NCBI GenBank assembly: GCA_002385755.1
Contig: DGED01000063.1
Location: forward strand, 4,398 to 12,656
DNA length: 8,259 nt
Source: Caryophanales bacterium UBA3935
GTDB lineage: Bacteria > Bacillota_I > Bacilli_A > ML615J-28 > CAG-698
Direction: 5' to 3'
The notes under the pieces were generated by a model. It made no database searches, was not told where the DNA came from, and saw only the letters and a list, made by a program, of their open reading frames with translations. Each line of letters opens with the position of its first letter. The stretch's first letter is position 1. The position numbers and the translations under genes were made by a program. This document shows, one piece after another, positions 5,864 to 8,259 of the stretch.

Positions 5864-5889
5864 CTAATAACGACAATTTGGAGGATAAT

Positions 5890-7056
5890 ATGGTTATTGG
5901 AATTTTAAAAGAAATAATGCCGGGAGAACGACGCGTCGCCGGCACGCCGGAGACGGTAAAAAAAATGATCGAAAGCGGTCATACCGTTCTTGTCGAGACC
6001 AACGCCGGCCTGAAGTCATTTTATTCCGACGCGGCGTATCAGGAAGCGGGCGCCGTGTTGGTGGACGATCCGGAAGTTATCGCCGCGCGGGCCGACGTTA
6101 TTTTGAAGGTAAAAGAACCGCGTTATAACCAAGAAAAAGAAAAACACGAAATCGATATGATGAAGAGCGGTCAATATTTGATTACTTTTCTTCACCCGGC
6201 CGCTCCCGCCAATCACGAACTTGTCCGGATGATGGCGGAAAGAGGGATTATCGGCCTCACGCTTGACGGCGTTCCCCGCATCAGCCGCGCGCAATCGATG
6301 GACGCCCTGTCCTCAATGAGCACCTGCGCGGGTTATAAGGGAATGATTATGGCGATCGACGAGATCGGGAAATTCGTTCCGCCGGTCGCGAGCGCCGTCG
6401 GGATGCTCCCGCCCGCGAGCGTCGTGGTCGTCGGCGCGGGCGTCGCCGGGCTCCGGGCGATCGCCACGGCCCGCGGATTGGGCGCCACCGTCCACGCCGC
6501 CGATATTCGGCCCGAGGCCGCGGAGCAGGCGAAATCGTTGGGCGCGAGAATCATCGATTTGGAGGTTCCGGCCGAAGTTGCCGTGAGCGCGGACGGGAAA
6601 TTCGCCCGCAGTCTTCCCGAGAAATGGCTCGAGGTCGAACGGAAAAACCTTGAGGAAAAGATTCTTGCGGCGGACATCGTCTTCCTGTCGGCGCTTGTTC
6701 CCGGAAAACTCGCTCCGATTATCGTCACCGAGGAAATGGTTAAGAAGATGAAGCCGGGAAGTTGCATCGTCGATGTCTCGATCGACCAGGGCGGTAATTG
6801 CGAGATCACGCCGCCGGGAACGAAGGAGACGCGTCACGGGGTAACGATTATCGGGATTAAAAATATTCCCGGGATGATTCCCGCCAGCTCGACTTGGATG
6901 TTCGCGCAAAATATTTATAATTTGTTAAGCTACATCGCCAAGAACGGCAAGATCGAATTGAACCTTGACGACGAAATCGTCGCCTCGATTCTCGTCACCA
7001 AGGACGGGAAAATCGTTCACGAGGGCGCACTCGAGGCGATGGGTCAAAGCCGGTAA
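5890..7056 (+). CDS. pntAA: NAD(P) transhydrogenase subunit alpha part 1 (soluble NAD-binding domain I)
   Basis: A 388-residue cytoplasmic subunit that binds NAD(H) and passes hydride to NADP+ on the beta subunit. Relatedness to alanine dehydrogenase is clear, but the neighbours identify it as PntAA. Residues matching the Rhodospirillum rubrum domain I active loop are Arg130, Gln135, Asp138 and Ser141 in VPRISRAQSMDALSS. The Rossmann motif is VVGAGVAGL (180-188) with acidic Asp205 ending the second strand, typical of NAD preference. ALVPGKLAP (268-276) and the mobile-loop region (about 226-245) follow. In that loop Phe238 stands near where R. rubrum has Tyr235. The start is ATG 5890: GGAGG at 5880-5884 overlaps the upstream TTG at 5878 and excludes it. 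It is the first gene of the operon, 25 bases before pntAB. Confidence 0.95.
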   Translation: MVIGILKEIMPGERRVAGTPETVKKMIESGHTVLVETNAGLKSFYSDAAYQEAGAVLVDDPEVIAARADVILKVKEPRYNQEKEKHEIDMMKSGQYLITFLHPAAPANHELVRMMAERGIIGLTLDGVPRISRAQSMDALSSMSTCAGYKGMIMAIDEIGKFVPPVASAVGMLPPASVVVVGAGVAGLRAIATARGLGATVHAADIRPEAAEQAKSLGARIIDLEVPAEVAVSADGKFARSLPEKWLEVERKNLEEKILAADIVFLSALVPGKLAPIIVTEEMVKKMKPGSCIVDVSIDQGGNCEITPPGTKETRHGVTIIGIKNIPGMIPASSTWMFAQNIYNLLSYIAKNGKIELNLDDEIVASILVTKDGKIVHEGALEAMGQSR

Positions 7057-7081
7057 GGGCAATGACCGAAAGGAGCAATCA

Positions 7082-7399
7082 ATGGATACGATACAAATAG
7101 TTTTGCTGGTTGTATTTGTAGTAGCGGCGATAGTCGGGTATCTTATCATTAACCGCATCCCGAGCCTATTGCATACGCCGCTAATGTCGGGAACGAACGC
7201 CCTGTCGGGAATCACCATTCTCGGCGCTTTGGTGGCGACCGCCGTCGCCGTGAAGTCATCCTCCCCGGTTGGAGGTTATATTTTCGGATCTCTCGCCATC
7301 GTTCTCGCGATGATTAACGTCGCCGGCGGGTTTATCGTTACCGACAGGATGTTAAGAATGTTTGACGGGAAGGATAAAGAAAATGAATCGAACGATTAA
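7082..7399 (+). CDS. pntAB: NAD(P) transhydrogenase subunit alpha part 2 (membrane)
   Basis: A 105-residue membrane subunit of the proton-translocating transhydrogenase, homologous to the membrane helices at the C-terminal end of single-chain PntA. Three helices are visible at about 4-23, 40-58 and 65-84. Between the first two is the strongly conserved PSLLHTPLMSGTNALSGIT (about 28-46), and the tail is charged and cytoplasmic (KDKENESND). The start is ATG 7082 behind AAAGGAG; the same frame runs further upstream, but only inside pntAA. The split alpha subunit with a separate beta gene is the three-polypeptide arrangement seen in R. rubrum. The end overlaps the start of pntB by 17 bases, suggesting translational coupling. 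Confidence 0.95.
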   Translation: MDTIQIVLLVVFVVAAIVGYLIINRIPSLLHTPLMSGTNALSGITILGALVATAVAVKSSSPVGGYIFGSLAIVLAMINVAGGFIVTDRMLRMFDGKDKENESND

Positions 7400-8259
7400 T
7401 TTTCTTCTCGTTTTGCCGGATACGGCTTATTATGTGATTTGCGGGGCGTTAGCCTTGATCGTGCTGATCGGGATCTCCCTGATGAGCAAGGTAAAAACCG
7501 CCGTTCTCGGCAACCGGCTCAGCGCCCTCGCGATGGCCGCGGCCATCGTCGTGACTTTGCTGAAATACGAGATTCTCCCCGACTGGGTTTTATATATCGG
7601 CATCGCCTTGGGTTTTTTGATCGGTTTATGGCTCGCGGTTAAGGTTAAGATGATCGAGATGCCGCAGCTCGTGGCTTTATTTAACGGGCTCGGCGGCGCC
7701 GCCTCCGCCATCGTCGGATTTTTCGCGTATCTCGGCATCGGCGCGGGAGACGACCTCTTTTCCCGGATCACGGCGCTCCTCGCGATCGCGGTCGGCGCGA
7801 TAACGTTTTTCGGAAGCATGATCGCCGCGGGGAAACTGCATAAACTAATTAACCAGAAACCGATTATTCTGCCTTTTCACACCGGAATCACCGTCCTGCT
7901 TCTGGTTTTGACGGCGGCTTACACGGTTTTCGCCGTCATTCCGGCATTTAGCGGGATGCCGACGCTAAACGCCGTCGCTTTGACGATTATCGCCACGCTT
8001 TTCGGCATCGTCTTTACCGTCCGCGTAGGCGGAGCCGACATGCCGATTACGATTTCCCTCCTTAACAGTTTAAGCGGCGTCGCCGGAGCGATCGCGGGTC
8101 TTGCGATCGGGGATCTCTTGCTCGTTATCGTCGGCGCGATCGTCGGCGCCTCGGGACTGCTTTTGACGAGAATCATGTGCCGGTCGATGAACCGCCGCTT
8201 GTCGGCGATTTTACTCGGAAAAACAACCGCCGCTGTCGTGACAGAGGCGTCCGCCGCGG
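7383..8259 (+). CDS. pntB: NAD(P) transhydrogenase subunit beta, N-terminal part (3' end outside window)
   Basis: The first 292 residues of the beta subunit, almost all of it the proton-conducting membrane domain. The frame is open from ATG 7383 to the window edge, with ribosome site GGGAAGGA about 8 bases before it. Family landmarks seen are KTAVLGNRLSALAM (residues about 37-50), KMIEMPQLVALFNGLGGAASA (about 93-113), GKLHKLINQKPIILPFH (about 149-165), and GADMPITISLLNSLSG followed by an IVGASGLLLTRIMCRSMNRR stretch (about 217-270). Roughly eight hydrophobic helices separate short loops. The NADP(H)-binding domain III and its GxGxxV motif lie beyond the window, so completeness cannot be judged. 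An opposite-strand frame (7430-7819) is a shadow. Confidence 0.95.
   Translation, partial: MNRTINFLLVLPDTAYYVICGALALIVLIGISLMSKVKTAVLGNRLSALAMAAAIVVTLLKYEILPDWVLYIGIALGFLIGLWLAVKVKMIEMPQLVALFNGLGGAASAIVGFFAYLGIGAGDDLFSRITALLAIAVGAITFFGSMIAAGKLHKLINQKPIILPFHTGITVLLLVLTAAYTVFAVIPAFSGMPTLNAVALTIIATLFGIVFTVRVGGADMPITISLLNSLSGVAGAIAGLAIGDLLLVIVGAIVGASGLLLTRIMCRSMNRRLSAILLGKTTAAVVTEASAA

Noticed and set aside
6313..6909. Minus-strand frames of 158-198 codons opposite pntAA
   Set aside because: They are low-complexity, arginine-rich or serine/alanine-rich shadows of a clearly conserved gene.
1..8259. Mobile element, prophage island, CRISPR array or defence system
   Set aside because: No transposase, integrase, terminal repeats, repeat-spacer pattern, tRNA or defence gene was found. 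The amidase alone is not enough to call a prophage.

Overview
The window is an ordinary chromosomal stretch from an unidentified bacterium. It has a fairly high GC content, compact genes and strong Shine-Dalgarno sites. Promoters are of the sigma-70/sigma-A type (TTGACA-like and TATAAT boxes, several with an extended TGn). Gene content (NodB deacetylase, lysin-like amidase, CPx ATPase next to a Crp/Fnr regulator, three-gene pnt operon) fits an uncultured Bacillota-like lineage. That placement is an inference; no rRNA or marker gene is present to fix it.

Layout: (1) 1-1059, the C-terminal half of a heavy-metal P1B-type ATPase, followed 4 nt later by a Crp/Fnr regulator (1064-1741). The pair looks like one transcription unit and ends at a hairpin terminator (1745-1774). 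(2) 1836-2996, an exported NodB-type polysaccharide deacetylase, then 3089-3649, an N-acetylmuramoyl-L-alanine amidase with its own good promoter; both are predicted to act on peptidoglycan. (3) 3766-4039, an HU-family gene behind the best promoter in the window, but broken by an apparent extra G in a G6 run. (4) A bidirectional terminator at 4140-4171, shared with a convergent minus-strand SRAP gene (4173-4859; HMCES/YedK family). (5) A divergent promoter region, then a plus-strand alpha/beta hydrolase (4968-5732). (6) A structured leader and the proton-translocating NAD(P) transhydrogenase operon pntAA-pntAB-pntB (5890 to the window edge), with the last gene cut off before its NADP-binding domain.

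The pnt genes form one functional unit: a soluble NAD(H) domain plus two membrane subunits that couple the proton gradient to NADPH formation. The ATPase and Crp/Fnr protein may be linked by metal or redox sensing. The regulator keeps three cysteines, two of which line up with iron-sulfur ligands of FNR. No mobile element, CRISPR array, tRNA or rRNA was seen, and no intergenic gap exceeds about 160 bases. I found no convincing new multi-gene system. The points most worth checking are the frameshifted and divergent HU gene, the cysteine pattern of the regulator, the CPG (not CPC) ATPase motif and the leader hairpin of the pnt operon.
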